Shown: piece after piece, positions 5,005-5,405 of the stretch | Layout of the letters: each line of letters starts with the position of its first letter | Position numbering within the stretch: the first letter of the stretch is position 1 | Assembly (NCBI GenBank): GCA_964539665.1 | Contig: CAZIKB010000231.1 | Span: forward strand, 1 to 5,405 | DNA: 5,405 bases | Source of the DNA: CAZIKB01 sp964539665 | GTDB taxonomy: Bacteria; Zhuqueibacterota; Zhuqueibacteria; Oceanimicrobiales; Oceanimicrobiaceae | Direction: 5' to 3' | Notes under the pieces: generated by a model | What the model saw: only the letters and a program-made list of their open reading frames with translations | Database searches by the model: none | What the model was told of the DNA's origin: nothing | Position numbers and translations under genes: made by a program

Positions 5005-5328
5005 TTATGAATAGCTATTATCATTAAATTCTTCCCCTGAAATTCCAGGAAGTTCTTTTGGTTTATTGACATTTCTCGTATTGGCAAAAGACACATTAGC
5101 AATATAGTCGTAGCCAATAATTCCGTGATTTATGCACCATTCTTGTCCATGGTCCTCTATTAAAGTCATCATACTTTTACTCTCGCCGAATTTCAGTCTC
5201 AAACATTCAGTCATAATGTTTATATAATAATCTCTATTTTGTTTTTCCATTACGCCTTTCTCACGTAAATTCCGAATAATTTTCATTGTTTCCGGATTTA
5301 TAATATTTGTTCCTTGTTCATCTTTCAT
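5005..5328 (-). CDS. Small hypothetical protein, 107 residues
   Basis: I do not recognise it. It is a charged protein without a signal peptide or membrane segment. The first two thirds look helical, with many Lys, Arg and Glu (about residues 14-60). A more mixed stretch follows, with EWCINHGIIGYDYIANVSF near 68-86, and then a polar tail. GGGAG, 8 bases before the ATG at 5328, and a TATAAT about 43 bases upstream support a real gene. It is convergent with the third paralogue across a 146-base gap and shares no motif with that family. It could be an orphan accessory gene. Confidence 0.6.
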   Translation of the reverse strand: MKDEQGTNIINPETMKIIRNLREKGVMEKQNRDYYINIMTECLRLKFGESKSMMTLIEDHGQEWCINHGIIGYDYIANVSFANTRNVNKPKELPGISGEEFNDNSYS

Positions 5329-5370
5329 AACATTCTCCCATTTTTATGTGCCGTAGTGTCAAAATATTGC

Positions 5371-5376
5371 ATTATA
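5371..5376 (-). promoter_or_regulatory. Possible -10 box for the minus-strand gene
   Basis: TATAAT read on the minus strand, placing a transcription start near 5364 and a leader of about 36 bases. The hexamer 17 bases upstream reads CAAAAT, not a good -35. In such AT-rich DNA the hexamer alone is weak evidence. Confidence 0.3.
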
Positions 5377-5405
5377 CAATCTTTTAATTTAGTATTTTGT
5401 AATAG

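Overview
The window is AT-rich bacterial chromosome. It splits into the 3' end of a Pel-type exopolysaccharide biosynthesis operon (1-2437) and an accessory region of unrecognised small genes (about 2900-5330), separated by a non-coding stretch holding a miniature transposon-like element. Two things hint at the organism, neither conclusive. Stress-type repeats built on GTCATTCTGAG / CGAAGAATCTG are common in intergenic DNA of Bacteroidota relatives such as Calditrichota and KSB1-like lineages. The genes also carry clear Shine-Dalgarno sites (AGGGG, AGGAG), which most Bacteroidota lack. I infer a non-Bacteroidota member of the FCB group or a similar lineage, at low confidence.

Region by region: 1-1059 is pelF, the cytosolic GT-B glycosyltransferase, with its first part cut off by the window edge. 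After a 4-base gap comes pelG (1064-2437), the multi-pass membrane partner. They are the last two genes of the usual pel order, and no further pel gene follows. 2438-3025 is non-coding: a degenerate repeat with an AT-rich hairpin, a ~184-bp element with terminal inverted repeats and an 11-base flanking direct repeat (candidate MITE), an orphan perfect Shine-Dalgarno-like sequence, and then the promoter/leader of the next gene.

3026-4858 holds three tandem, same-strand paralogous genes for cytosolic-looking, beta-rich proteins of 138-140 residues that I cannot assign to a known family. They share NDVE, RV(F/Y)TR, VVEAEAG, PY, CFEV and PD(I/V)S(I/F)A(R/K)SP(L/I)F. Each appears to be its own transcription unit with a strong ribosome-binding site. 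The first two have a near-identical 26-base upstream block containing TATAAT, followed by a hairpin whose stem sequence differs but whose pairing is kept. The first two are followed by GC-rich hairpins ending in GCCCTCGTT. The third has only weak traces of the leader. This paralogue array, with its repeated leader-gene-terminator layout, is the most interesting content of the window.

5005-5328 on the minus strand encodes a 107-residue protein of unknown function, convergent with the third paralogue.

PelF and PelG act together in Pel polymer synthesis and export at the inner membrane. Nothing in the sequence ties the paralogue array or the minus-strand gene to Pel; their adjacency is the only link.
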